Shown piece by piece: positions 37,218 to 46,079 of a DNA stretch of 64,000 nucleotides (positions are counted from its first letter, which is position 1; every line of letters starts with the position of its first letter). The notes beneath the pieces were generated by a model. The model worked only from the letters and a program-made list of their open reading frames with translations. It had not been told where the DNA came from and did no database searches. Source of the DNA: Buchnera aphidicola (Mindarus japonicus) (GTDB lineage: Bacteria; Pseudomonadota; Gammaproteobacteria; Enterobacterales; Enterobacteriaceae). Location: NCBI RefSeq assembly GCF_039393905.1, contig NZ_CP135030.1:310001-374000 (forward strand). Reading direction: 5' to 3'. The position numbers were made by a program, and so were the translations under genes.

Positions 37218-38294
37218 TTTTAATAAAAAAGTTTTCTTTAAAACAAAAAATTTATATATATGAATTAAAAAAATAAATCAAAAAATCAATTTTATCAAAG
37301 AATACAACTTTACTATATTTATTTTTTTATTAATTAATTAACATATAAGAATTACAAATACATTTAAAATTGATAATAAAAAAAGTTGAATTACTAATTC
37401 AGTCTAATAATTTATTCACATTAAAAAATAACTTATATTTAATACTGAAGCTATTATCATATAAAAATATGATTTATCGTTTTTTAATTTCATTAATGAA
37501 TAAAACGATATATTAAGTAAATTATCACTTTTTTTAAAAAAATATACTTCTCTCTTTAAATAAATGTTCAATAAAAAAATTATATTTAATTAAATTTAAC
37601 AAAATTAAAAAATAAAGTTTTTAATATTAACTAATAAAAAAAAATAGATTTCAGAAAATATAAAAAATAATATCTCAATAAAAAATAAATACTTTATTTA
37701 TTATAAATTTTGTTAATACAAAAATATTAAAAAATATTGTCTACAATTACTAATTGTAAATAAAAAAATAAAAAATTTTAAACACTTCTATTATTTGAAT
37801 TATTTAGATTTATAAAATATAAGATTTAAAATTAAACAATATATTTTAAAAAAATAAAAAATTTAATAAAAAGAAATACTTTTAAATTTTATTAAAAAGT
37901 AAAATTTTTAAATATTTTCAATAAAAAAAATTTTTTAAAAAATAAATTGGTAGTAAACTGCTTAATGTTATTTAATTAAAAAAATGTCAATCGTATCTAC
38001 TTTCATATTAGATATACTGAATAAAAAATTATATTTATTTAATAAAAATTTAAAAATACTTAAACCAATGTATATTGAATTAATTCTTTAATATTTTTAG
38101 TAAAAATAAATATTATTTATTTAAATTTAAATAAAAAATCAAACAATTAAATTTATTAAGTTAAAAATAAAATTTTAATATTTTAATTATTTTAATTATT
38201 ATATAATTAATTATTAAATTTTTTTTTAAATTTTTTTATACATAAAATTAAAAATGTATTTTAAAAAAATTTTTTAATAAAAATGGAGTGTTAT
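37218..38294. other. 1.08 kb spacer without genes (probable site of lost murA)
   Basis: This is the largest gene-free stretch in the window. No frame longer than a few dozen codons is present on either strand, and I find no residual MurA motif. Composition is even more AT-rich than neighbouring spacers. It contains one notable hairpin (37475-37483 TATCGTTTT with 37502-37510 AAAACGATA, enclosing a small inner stem). In E. coli murA follows ibaG, so this is likely eroded murA DNA, but the sequence itself no longer proves it. The rplU-rpmA-obgE promoter probably lies near the right end. Confidence 0.6.
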
Positions 38295-38633
38295 ATGCTT
38301 GCAGTTTTTCAAAGTGGTGGAAAACAATATAAAGTAAATATAGGACAAATAGTTCGTTTAGAAAAATTAAATTTTTCTGTTGGAGAAAATATTATATTTG
38401 AGAATATTTTACTAATTTCCGATGCATCTTCTGTAAAAATAGGATTTCCTAACATTTCAGGAAGTAAAATTAAAGCTAATATATTACGTCATGGAAAATC
38501 TAAAAAAATTAATATTATTAAATTTAACCGTAGAAAACATTACAAAAAAAAACAAGGACACAGACAATTTTTTACTGACGTAAAAATTTTAGATATCAAT
38601 TATTTAAATAGAGATATAAAAAATGGCACATAA
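38295..38633 (+). CDS. rplU: 50S ribosomal protein L21
   Basis: L21 is a large-subunit protein. The start is placed at MLAVFQSGGKQYKV, with GGAG eight bases upstream; an in-frame ATG four codons earlier lies inside that site. The 112 residues (103 in E. coli) match throughout (RLEKLNFSVGE, RRKHYKKKQGHRQFFTDVKI). The original stop has been lost: the frame runs on for several codons and ends inside rpmA, an 11-base overlap. Confidence 0.96.
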   Translation: MLAVFQSGGKQYKVNIGQIVRLEKLNFSVGENIIFENILLISDASSVKIGFPNISGSKIKANILRHGKSKKINIIKFNRRKHYKKKQGHRQFFTDVKILDINYLNRDIKNGT

Positions 38634-38877
38634 AAAAGCAGGTGGTTCTACTAGAAATGGTCGAGATTCCCATTCCCAGAGATTAGGTATAAAATGTTTT
38701 GGAGGACAATTTATACCTTCAGGTAGCATTATAGTTCGTCAAAGAGGAACTAAATTTCACCCTGGAAAAAATGTTTCTTGTGGAAAAGATCATACTATTT
38801 TTGCTACCAAAAGTGGAATTGTTAAATTTGAAGTTAAAGGTTTAAAAAAAAGAAAATATATAAGTATTTCTACTTAA
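38623..38877 (+). CDS. rpmA: 50S ribosomal protein L27
   Basis: L27 reaches the peptidyl-transferase centre with its N-terminus. It has 84 residues (85 in E. coli) and reads MAHKKAGGSTRNGRDSHSQR at the start, with the flexible N-terminal arm intact. The ATG lies within the 3' end of rplU, so translation is probably coupled. obgE follows after 170 bases; yhbE, between them in E. coli, is absent. Confidence 0.97.
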   Translation: MAHKKAGGSTRNGRDSHSQRLGIKCFGGQFIPSGSIIVRQRGTKFHPGKNVSCGKDHTIFATKSGIVKFEVKGLKKRKYISIST

Positions 38878-39047
38878 TAAATATAAAATATTTATCATAA
38901 AAAATGTTTCTTTGTTCAACTTAATAAAAAAATAATTTTAAAATTAATTTTTTTTAAGTTGAATTTTAAATTAAAATAACTAGTATTTTTAAAATTAACA
39001 AATTTTTAAAATACTATTAATGTTTTTATTATAATATAATTAAAAAA

Positions 39048-40055
39048 ATGAAATTTATTGACGAAGCTATTATTCATGTTATTGCAGGAGATGGGGGAAA
39101 TGGATGTATTAGTTTTAGAAGAGAAAAATATATTCCTAAAGGAGGTCCAAACGGAGGTGATGGGGGAAACGGAGGAAGTATTTGGATTATTTCTGATAAA
39201 AATTTAAATACTCTTGTTGAATTTAGATTTAAAAAAAATTTTATAGCAAAAAATGGGGAACATGGAAAAGGAAAAAATTGTTCTGGAAAAAGTGCTTCTG
39301 ACATATATGTAAAAGTTCCTCTGGGAACCAGAGTTATCAACTACGAAACTAATGAAATTATTATTGATTTAACTATTAATCAACAAAAAATATTAATTGC
39401 TAAAGGGGGATGGCATGGAATCGGAAATTCTAGATTTAAATCTTCTACAAATAGAACGCCTCTTAAAAGAACAATGGGAACTAAAGGAGAAAGTAGAATA
39501 TTAATTCTAGAATTAAGATTATTAGCCGATGTAGGAACATTAGGTTTACCTAATGCAGGAAAATCAACATTTGTTAGCAAAGTATCTAATGCTCACACAA
39601 AAATAGCTGAGTATCCTTTTACAACAATCAAACCAATTTTAGGTAGAGTAAAAGTAGAAAATAAAAATAGATTTACTATTGCAGATATTCCTGGTTTAAT
39701 AAAAAACGCTTCTGATGGAATCGGGCTAGGAATTAAATTTTTAAAGCATTTAGAACGGTGTAAAATATTACTACATATTGTCGATCTTTCACCTATAGAT
39801 AATTCTAATCCTGTAGAAAATATTAAAATTATTTTAAATGAATTAAAAAAATACAGTTTAAAACTATATAATAAACCAAGATGGTTAGTTTTAAATAAAA
39901 CAGATTTATTAAACAAAAAAAATCTAAAAATTATAGAAAAAAAAATTAATAAATATTTTATAAAAGAGGAAAAAATTTTTTATATTTCTTGCTTTAATAA
40001 AAAAAATATTGATTTTCTTTGCGTAGAGATTTTTAATTTTTTAAAAAAAATATAA
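39048..40055 (+). CDS. obgE: GTPase ObgE (CgtA)
   Basis: ObgE is a GTPase acting in 50S assembly and stress control. It has 335 residues against 390; the loss is the acidic C-terminal tail. The glycine-rich Obg fold covers about residues 1-158 (GGPNGGDGGNGGS). G1 is GLPNAGKST (about 166), G3 is DIPGLI in place of the usual DTPGLI, and G4 is NKTD. TATAAT at 39030-39035 lies so near the ATG that a very short leader is likely. Confidence 0.95.
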   Translation: MKFIDEAIIHVIAGDGGNGCISFRREKYIPKGGPNGGDGGNGGSIWIISDKNLNTLVEFRFKKNFIAKNGEHGKGKNCSGKSASDIYVKVPLGTRVINYETNEIIIDLTINQQKILIAKGGWHGIGNSRFKSSTNRTPLKRTMGTKGESRILILELRLLADVGTLGLPNAGKSTFVSKVSNAHTKIAEYPFTTIKPILGRVKVENKNRFTIADIPGLIKNASDGIGLGIKFLKHLERCKILLHIVDLSPIDNSNPVENIKIILNELKKYSLKLYNKPRWLVLNKTDLLNKKNLKIIEKKINKYFIKEEKIFYISCFNKKNIDFLCVEIFNFLKKI

Positions 40056-40110
40056 ATTTATGTATATTAATCTTTATGATAATTTTTAATGTTTTATTTT
40101 ATAAATATAT

Positions 40111-40146
40111 TTTAATAATCTAATCTATTGTGATTAGATTATTAAA
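40111..40146. terminator. Shared hairpin between convergent obgE and rpsI
   Basis: A perfect 15-bp stem (40111-40125 with 40132-40146, six-base loop) lies between the stop of obgE (plus) and that of rpsI (minus). Its symmetry suits a bidirectional 3'-end structure. T tracts are short on either strand. Confidence 0.55.
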
Positions 40147-40155
40147 TACTTGTAC

Positions 40156-40548
40156 TTATCGTTTAGAAAATTGAGGACGTCTTCTTGACTTACGAAATCC
40201 TACTTTTTTTCGTTCCACTTTTCTAGAATCTCTAGTTACGAAACCAGCTTTTCTTAATTCTTTCCTAAACGAATTATCATAAGAAATTAAAGCTTTAGTA
40301 ATACCCTGTCGAATAGCCCCTGCTTGTCCTGAAATACCTCCACCTTTAACTGTTATATAAAAATCAAATTTATTTAACATATTAATTAATTCTAACGGCT
40401 GCAATACCACCATGCAAGATGTTTTTCTACCAAAATATTTTTCTAAAGAAAAGTTATTAACTGTTATATTTCCATCACCTTTTTTTAAAAAAACTCTAGC
40501 CGAAGAACTTTTTCTTCGACCTGTTCCATAATTTTTTTCTTCATTCAT
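40156..40548 (-). CDS. rpsI: 30S ribosomal protein S9
   Basis: S9 contacts P-site tRNA with its C-terminal tail. It has 130 residues, the E. coli length. Conserved parts are YGTGRRKSSSARVF, GGGISGQAGAIRQGITKAL and the basic end RKKVGFRKSRRRPQFSKR. It follows rplM by 13 bases on the same transcript. Confidence 0.97.
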   Translation of the reverse strand: MNEEKNYGTGRRKSSSARVFLKKGDGNITVNNFSLEKYFGRKTSCMVVLQPLELINMLNKFDFYITVKGGGISGQAGAIRQGITKALISYDNSFRKELRKAGFVTRDSRKVERKKVGFRKSRRRPQFSKR

Positions 40549-40561
40549 TTTTTTACCTTAA

Positions 40562-40990
40562 TTAAATGATTAATTTTTTTGGATTTTGAGCAATATGATT
40601 ATGTTTATTTTCATCATAAATTTTTAGTTTTTTTAATATTTTTTGTCCTAATATTCCTTTGGGTAACATTCCTTTAATTGCATTTTTTAATATTTTAGAA
40701 GGATTTGTTAAGATTAAATCTTTAAAGCTTTTTTTCTTTATTCCTCCAACATAACCTGTATGATGATAATAAATTTTATTTTTATACTTATTTCCTGTAA
40801 CCATAATTTTTTTTGCATTTAATATAATTACATAATCACCCGTATCTACATGAGGCGTATATATTTCTTTATGTTTTCCTCGAAGCAGTTTAGAAATTTG
40901 ACTAGCAAAACGTCCTAAAATTTTTCCTGAAGCATCAACAACATACCAATTAGGTAAAAAATTTTGTTTTTTAACTAAATAAGTTTTCAT
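40562..40990 (-). CDS. rplM: 50S ribosomal protein L13
   Basis: L13 is an early-assembly protein of the large subunit. It has 142 residues, the E. coli length. Matches include WYVVDASGKILGRFASQISKLLRGK, HVDTGDYVIILNAKKI and NAIKGMLPKGILGQ. TAGGTATTCT lies just upstream of the ATG. rplM-rpsI is the ancestral pair. Confidence 0.97.
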   Translation of the reverse strand: MKTYLVKKQNFLPNWYVVDASGKILGRFASQISKLLRGKHKEIYTPHVDTGDYVIILNAKKIMVTGNKYKNKIYYHHTGYVGGIKKKSFKDLILTNPSKILKNAIKGMLPKGILGQKILKKLKIYDENKHNHIAQNPKKLII

Positions 40991-41319
40991 AGAATACCTA
41001 AATATTAATAAAATTAATAAAAATCTAAATAATAATTTTTTTCATTATATAATAACTAATGTTTATAAACAAAATAACATAATCTATTTTTATAGATACG
41101 TATTTTTTTAAAAAAATGATAAATAAAAAATAAATTATCTATTTTGAAAAATTTTTAATAGTTAGAAACTAGATAAATATAAAAAAAATTTTTTAAAATA
41201 ATTTAAATATAATTATATAATTAAAAAGTTTTTTTAAAAAAATAAAATATATAAGGATAGATCTTTTATCTAAAAAATAAATTTTATATTTTAAACTATT
41301 ATTATAAGAGTAATTACAC
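40991..41319. promoter_or_regulatory. Divergent rplM / pheA spacer
   Basis: These 329 bases must contain the promoters of rplM (leftward) and pheA (rightward). In E. coli pheA is preceded by the pheL leader peptide and an attenuator. I find no short ORF rich in Phe codons and no terminator-antiterminator pair here, so that control appears to be lost. AGGATAGATC lies about 64 bases before the pheA ATG. Confidence 0.5.
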
Positions 41320-42453
41320 ATGAATTTAAACGATCCTTTATTAAAGTTAAGAGAAAAAATTAATCTAATAAACAAAGAAATAATATTTCTTTTATCTAAA
41401 CGAAAAACATTAACTATAGAAATAGCAAAAATAAAATTAATGATTAATCATTCAATAAGAGATGAAAATAGAGAAAAAAAAATGTTTGAATCACTAGTTG
41501 ATATAGGAGAAAAGCATGGAATTAAAAAAAAATATATTTTAGATATATTTAATATTATAATTAATCAATCTATATCAACACAAAAAAGGTTTATACAAAA
41601 GAAACTTACTATTCCTAAAAAAAATATTTCAATATCTTTTTTAGGACCAAAAGGATCATACTCTTATTATGCTTCTCATGAATATGGATTAAAGAAAAAT
41701 AAAAAAATATTAAAAAAAAATTGTTTTTCTTTTAAAGAAATTTTTAAAAATGTAAAAAATAATTTATCAGATATTGGCATTTTGCCTATAGAAAACAGTT
41801 GTACTGGTTCGATTTTGGAAGTTTATGATTTATTAGGGAAATATGATTTATATATCATTGAAGAATTAAAAATTCCTATTCAACATTGTTTATTAGGTAT
41901 ATCCGAGGCTAATTTTAATACGATTAAAATGATCTATAGTCATACTCAACCATTTCAGCAATGTGAAAAATTTATCAAATTGTTTTCTAATTGGAAAATA
42001 AATTATACTGAAAGTACAGCAGCAGCTATGGAAAAAGTTTCTTCTTTACAATCTAAAAGTATTGCAGCAATAGGTAGTCCAATAGGTTCTAGTCTCTATA
42101 ATTTAAAAATTATAAAAGAAAATATTTCTAATAGAACTGATAATTCTACTAAATTTATTGTTATTTCTAAAAAAAAATTTTTAGAGTTAAATAACAGTTC
42201 TAAAAAAATAATGATAATGTTTACTATTAAAAAAAAATCAAAAAATTTTATATCCTTATTCTCATTATTTAATAAATTAAATATTTCTATTAATAAATTT
42301 GAATTATTTAATATACTCAATTCAACAAATGAAAAAAAAATGTTTTTAGAAATAAAAGTTTATTCAAACTCTTTTAAAATGGAAAAATTTTTAGAAGAAA
42401 TTAAAAAATTTACTAATAATTTTAAAATTATTGGTTACTATAAATCATTATAA
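41320..42453 (+). CDS. pheA: Bifunctional chorismate mutase / prephenate dehydratase
   Basis: The P-protein converts chorismate through prephenate to phenylpyruvate for phenylalanine synthesis. It has 377 residues (386 in E. coli). The mutase domain is about 1-95 (LREKINLINKEIIFLLSKRK, RDENREKKMFE). The dehydratase is about 105-285 (FLGPKGSYSYYAS, PIENSCTGSI, TESTAAAMEKV), with the TRF motif changed to TKF. In the C-terminal ACT domain the Phe-binding motifs GALV and ESRP of E. coli are replaced by unrelated residues (NFIS and FELF in KNFISLFSLFNKLNISINKF-ELF). This predicts weak or no feedback inhibition, as published for another Buchnera PheA. Confidence 0.95.
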   Translation: MNLNDPLLKLREKINLINKEIIFLLSKRKTLTIEIAKIKLMINHSIRDENREKKMFESLVDIGEKHGIKKKYILDIFNIIINQSISTQKRFIQKKLTIPKKNISISFLGPKGSYSYYASHEYGLKKNKKILKKNCFSFKEIFKNVKNNLSDIGILPIENSCTGSILEVYDLLGKYDLYIIEELKIPIQHCLLGISEANFNTIKMIYSHTQPFQQCEKFIKLFSNWKINYTESTAAAMEKVSSLQSKSIAAIGSPIGSSLYNLKIIKENISNRTDNSTKFIVISKKKFLELNNSSKKIMIMFTIKKKSKNFISLFSLFNKLNISINKFELFNILNSTNEKKMFLEIKVYSNSFKMEKFLEEIKKFTNNFKIIGYYKSL

Positions 42454-42566
42454 AAATTTTTATATAAAACATGTTTTCATATAAATATTTTTAATTAATT
42501 ATTATTAATAATAAAATCTAATAAATTATATTGATTATTAAAAAAAATTTTAAGGAAAAATTAAGA

Positions 42567-43916
42567 ATGTTTGAAAATTTAAGTAAAAAATTATCTTTTA
42601 TTTTAAATAAAATCAAAAACCAAGGAAGACTAACAGAAAAAAATATTTCGGATTCTTTAAGGGAAATTAGAAGGACTTTATTAGAAGCAGATGTTTCTTT
42701 ACCAATTATTAAAATTTTTATTGATAAAGTTTCAAAAAAATCCATAGGAAAAGAAATTAATAATAATCTAACACCTGGACAAGAATTTATTAAAATTATT
42801 AAAAATGAATTGATTAAAATTATGGGAGAAGAAAATAATAAATTAAATTTTTCAGTTCAACCTCCAGCAATAATTTTATTAGTTGGTTTGCAAGGGGCAG
42901 GTAAAACCACCACTGTTGGAAAATTAGCTAAATTTATTAAGGAAAAATACAAAAAAAAAATACTTATAACTTCTTTAGATGTATATCGACCTGCAGCTAT
43001 CGAACAATTAAATATTTTATCAAAAAAAATAAATATTGATTTTTTTTTCACTTCTTTAATAGAAAAACCTATAAAAATAGCTAACTCTGCAATAGAATAT
43101 GCAAGAAAAAATTTTTATGAAATACTTTTAATTGATACTGCTGGAAGATCTCATACAAATAAAAAAATGATGAATGAAATCATTGATATTAAAAAATATA
43201 TTTCTCCTATTGAAACATTGCTAGTAATAGATGCTATGACAGGGCAGGATGGAATGAATATATCTAAAACATTTAATGAATTATTATCTATATCAGGAAT
43301 TATTATAACTAAAATTGATGGAGATTCCCGGGGAGGTATAGCTTTATCAGCTCGATATACTACCAAAAAACCTATTAAATTTATCGGAACCGGGGAAAAG
43401 TTAAGCGATTTAAAACCTTTTTCTCCTAAAAAAATAGCTGAAAGAATTTTAGGTATGAAAAATATTTTTTCATTTATAAAAAATATTGAAAGGAAAATTT
43501 CTTCTTCTAAAACAACCTTATTTAATAAAGATTTAACTAAAAGAAATAAATTTAATTTAAATGATTTTTATAATCAAATTAATAAAATTCAAAAAATAAA
43601 AGGCGTAACATCATTCATTAAAAATTTTCCAAATAAAACAAATATACCTAATGTTGGAAATATTCAGGAAGTAAATAAAAAAACACTATTTAAAATGAAA
43701 AATATTATTAATTCTATGACAAAAAAAGAAAAAATAGAACCTAACATCATTAAAGGATCTAGAAAAAAAAGAATTTCTATTGGATCCGGAACAAAAGTAC
43801 AAGATGTTAACAAATTACTTAAACAATTTGAAATGATGAAAAGAATGATAAAGAAAATTAAAAAAAATGGAATTCGTAACATTTGGAAAAATATAAAAAG
43901 TTATTTAAATCATTAA
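42567..43916 (+). CDS. ffh: Signal recognition particle GTPase Ffh
   Basis: Ffh with 4.5S RNA targets membrane proteins to the translocon. The start is at MFENLSKKLSF, the family start, with AAGGA upstream; the frame can be read 12 codons further back from a TTG. The 449 residues (453 in E. coli) comprise the N domain (1-90), the G domain (G1 GLQGAGKT, DTAGRSH, TKIDGDSRGG) and the M domain (about 300-449). The 4.5S-binding segment GSRKKRISIGSGTKVQDVN is conserved, but methionines of the signal-binding groove are largely replaced by Ile and Lys. Confidence 0.96.
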   Translation: MFENLSKKLSFILNKIKNQGRLTEKNISDSLREIRRTLLEADVSLPIIKIFIDKVSKKSIGKEINNNLTPGQEFIKIIKNELIKIMGEENNKLNFSVQPPAIILLVGLQGAGKTTTVGKLAKFIKEKYKKKILITSLDVYRPAAIEQLNILSKKINIDFFFTSLIEKPIKIANSAIEYARKNFYEILLIDTAGRSHTNKKMMNEIIDIKKYISPIETLLVIDAMTGQDGMNISKTFNELLSISGIIITKIDGDSRGGIALSARYTTKKPIKFIGTGEKLSDLKPFSPKKIAERILGMKNIFSFIKNIERKISSSKTTLFNKDLTKRNKFNLNDFYNQINKIQKIKGVTSFIKNFPNKTNIPNVGNIQEVNKKTLFKMKNIINSMTKKEKIEPNIIKGSRKKRISIGSGTKVQDVNKLLKQFEMMKRMIKKIKKNGIRNIWKNIKSYLNH

Positions 43917-43979
43917 AGATTTTTCTAAATTAATAATTTTTATCTAAAAAAATGATTAATTTATTCTATTCAAAAGGTA

Positions 43980-43988
43980 TGATATAAT
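43980..43988 (+). promoter_or_regulatory. Putative extended -10 promoter of rpsP operon
   Basis: TGATATAAT gives a TGn extension plus a consensus -10 hexamer, 30 bases before the rpsP ATG. The identical nine bases occur before glnS (57396). No good -35 box is visible. Confidence 0.5.
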
Positions 43989-44017
43989 TATTTTTTTATA
44001 AGAAAATAGGAAAAATT

Positions 44018-44263
44018 ATGGTTAAAATTAGATTAACTAGAAATGGATTTAAAAAGAAACCATTTTATCAAATTATAGTTACAGATAGTAGAAAATCAAG
44101 AGATGGAAAATTTATTGAAAAAATTGGTTTTTTTACCCCAATTCAAAATAAAAAAGAAAACCTTACTCGTATTAATTTAGAAAGAATAACTTATTGGAAA
44201 AAAAAGGGAGCGCAATTATCAGAAAAAGTAAAACAAATACTTAAAAAAAATAAAGTTTTATAA
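44018..44263 (+). CDS. rpsP: 30S ribosomal protein S16
   Basis: S16 is an assembly protein of the small subunit. It has 81 residues (82 in E. coli). MVKIRLTRNGFKKKPFYQII and the RDGKFIEKIGFFTPIQNKK segment identify it. TAGGAAAAATT is its ribosome site. It opens the rpsP-rimM-trmD-rplS operon, following ffh as in E. coli. Confidence 0.97.
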   Translation: MVKIRLTRNGFKKKPFYQIIVTDSRKSRDGKFIEKIGFFTPIQNKKENLTRINLERITYWKKKGAQLSEKVKQILKKNKVL

Positions 44264-44275
44264 AAATAAAATTTT

Positions 44276-44803
44276 ATGAAAAAAAAAAATATTGAATCTT
44301 TTATAGTCATAGGAAAAATTGGAGCACCTTATGGAATAAAAGGATTAATTAAAATTTTTTCTTATACTCAAAAAAAAGAAGATATTTTTAATTATCTTCC
44401 ATGGTTTATTAAAAATAAAATTTTTGAAAAAATATTAATTACCTATCAAAGAAAAATAAAAGAAAAGTTTTTAGTAAAATTTAAAAATTTTTTTTACCGA
44501 GAACAGCTGAAACCATTAACTAATAAAAAAATTTGGATTAACAAAAATCAATTACCAATTTTAAAAAAAAATGAATACTATTGGAACCAAATAGTTGGTT
44601 TATCTGTTTTAAACATTAAAAAAAAGAAAATAGGAACTATAATTGATCTAATAGACAATAAATTTTATGATATTTTAATTATTAAAAACATCTTAACTAT
44701 GCCTAATAATATTTTATATGTACCTTTTATTGAGAAAAAAATAGTTAAGGAAGTTAATATTAAAAAAAATTATATTTTGATAGATTGGAATGATTATGTC
44801 TAG
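44276..44803 (+). CDS. rimM: 16S rRNA processing protein RimM
   Basis: RimM binds S19 and helps mature the 30S head. It has 175 residues (182 in E. coli). The N-terminal RimM domain (IVIGKIGAPYGIKGLIKIFSYT) and the C-terminal PRC-barrel (YYWNQIVGLSVLNI, with ILYVPFIEKKIVKEVNI) are both recognisable. Its stop overlaps the ATG of trmD by 8 bases, so trmD translation is likely coupled. Confidence 0.93.
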   Translation: MKKKNIESFIVIGKIGAPYGIKGLIKIFSYTQKKEDIFNYLPWFIKNKIFEKILITYQRKIKEKFLVKFKNFFYREQLKPLTNKKIWINKNQLPILKKNEYYWNQIVGLSVLNIKKKKIGTIIDLIDNKFYDILIIKNILTMPNNILYVPFIEKKIVKEVNIKKNYILIDWNDYV

Positions 44804-45577
44804 AAATAACATTTTAAAAAAAAAATTTGGTTTGGAATAATAAGTATTTTCCCTGAAATGTTTTCATCTATTATTAAATTTGGAATTACTAATCAAGCAA
44901 TTAAAAAAAAGATACTAAAAATAGATTTTTGGAATCCAAGAGATTACAGTAAAAAAAATAATCGTTCTATAGATGACTATCCTTATGGTGGAGGAGTTGG
45001 AATGATTATGAAAATAGAACCTCTATATCTTGCGATTCAAGCTGCAAAATTTTTTATAAAAAAAAAAACTAAAGTAATTTATTTATCTCCTCAAGGAAAA
45101 AAAATTGATCAAAAAAATATTTTAAATTTATCTTTAAACAAAAATATAATTTTAATATGCGGTAGATATAAAGGTGTTGACGAAAGATTAATAAAGAATT
45201 ATGTAGATGAAGAGTGGTCTATCGGAGATTATATTCTTAGTGGTGGAGAATTACCTGCTATGGTTCTAATAGATTGTTTAGTTAGACTAATTCCAGGTGT
45301 ATTAGGTAAAATTCAATCAGCTAATGAAGATTCATTTTTTAATGGCTTGTTAGAGCATTCTCAATTTACTAGACCTAAAAAATTTTTAAATCACAATGTT
45401 CCAAAAATTTTATTATCCGGAAATCATTTAAAAATAAAACAATGGAAACTAAAACATTCACTTGGAAAAACATGGAAAAAAAGACCTGATTTATTAAAAA
45501 AATTAAAACTAAATAAAGAAGAAAAAAAACTTCTTATTGATTATCAAAATAAATACAAAAAAAATAATTTAAAATAA
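44796..45577 (+). CDS. trmD: tRNA (guanine37-N1)-methyltransferase, frame broken at an A10 run
   Basis: TrmD makes m1G37 in tRNAs, which prevents frameshifting, and is normally essential. The ATG at 44796 (overlapping the rimM stop) leads to ILKKK and A10 (44816-44825), after which its frame stops at TAA. The correct frame, one base away, reads IWFGIISIFPEMFSS and runs intact to 45577. One extra A joins them, giving 260 residues (255 in E. coli). The next ATG (44858) would lose the first strand. SPOUT-family motifs are complete: SIDDYPYGGGVGM, YLSPQGKKI, LICGRYKGVDER, EEWSIGDYILSGGELPA. Confidence 0.88.
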
Positions 45578-45623
45578 TAAAATTGTTGTAATATACAATT
45601 ACAAAATTAACGATAAAAAAAAA

Positions 45624-45971
45624 ATGCATAAAATTATTGAGAAAATAGAAAAATTACAACTTAAAAAAAATATACCTAACTTTAGAACTGGAGATACATT
45701 AAAAATAAATGTATGGGTAGTAGAAGGATCTAAAAAAAGAATACAAATTTTTGAAGGAATAGTTATCGCTATTCGAAATAGAGGATTAAATTCTAGTTTT
45801 ACGGTTCGTAAAATATCTAATAATGAAGGTATTGAAAGAGTTTTTCAAACTCATTCCCCTATTATCGAAAAAATTAGTATTCAAAGAAATGGGTTTGTTA
45901 AAAAATCTAAATTATATTTTTTACGAAATAGAGTAGGAAAATCAGCTCGTATAAAAGAAAGAATAAATTAA
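45624..45971 (+). CDS. rplS: 50S ribosomal protein L19
   Basis: L19 sits at the subunit interface. It has 115 residues, the E. coli length. FRTGDTLKINVWVVEGSKKR, FEGIVIAIRNRGLNSSFTVR and the end KSARIKERIN match the family. It is the last gene of the rpsP operon, 46 bases after trmD. No strong ribosome site is visible (ACGATAAAAAAAAA). Confidence 0.97.
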   Translation: MHKIIEKIEKLQLKKNIPNFRTGDTLKINVWVVEGSKKRIQIFEGIVIAIRNRGLNSSFTVRKISNNEGIERVFQTHSPIIEKISIQRNGFVKKSKLYFLRNRVGKSARIKERIN

Positions 45972-46006
45972 TTTTATTTACTTGAAAAAATTAAAATAGA
46001 ACAATA

Positions 46007-46048
46007 TTGAAAGCATGTTTTTTTATTCAAAAATAAACATGCTTTCAA
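46007..46048. terminator. Hairpin between convergent rplS and tldD
   Basis: A perfect 14-bp stem (46007-46020 with 46035-46048) carries the core GAAAGCATG/CATGCTTTC. It lies 36 bases after rplS and 32 bases after tldD on the other strand, so it can serve as a 3' structure for both. T tracts are not adjacent on either side. Confidence 0.55.
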
Positions 46049-46079
46049 AATTAAAAACATTTATTTTTTCACTAAGAAA

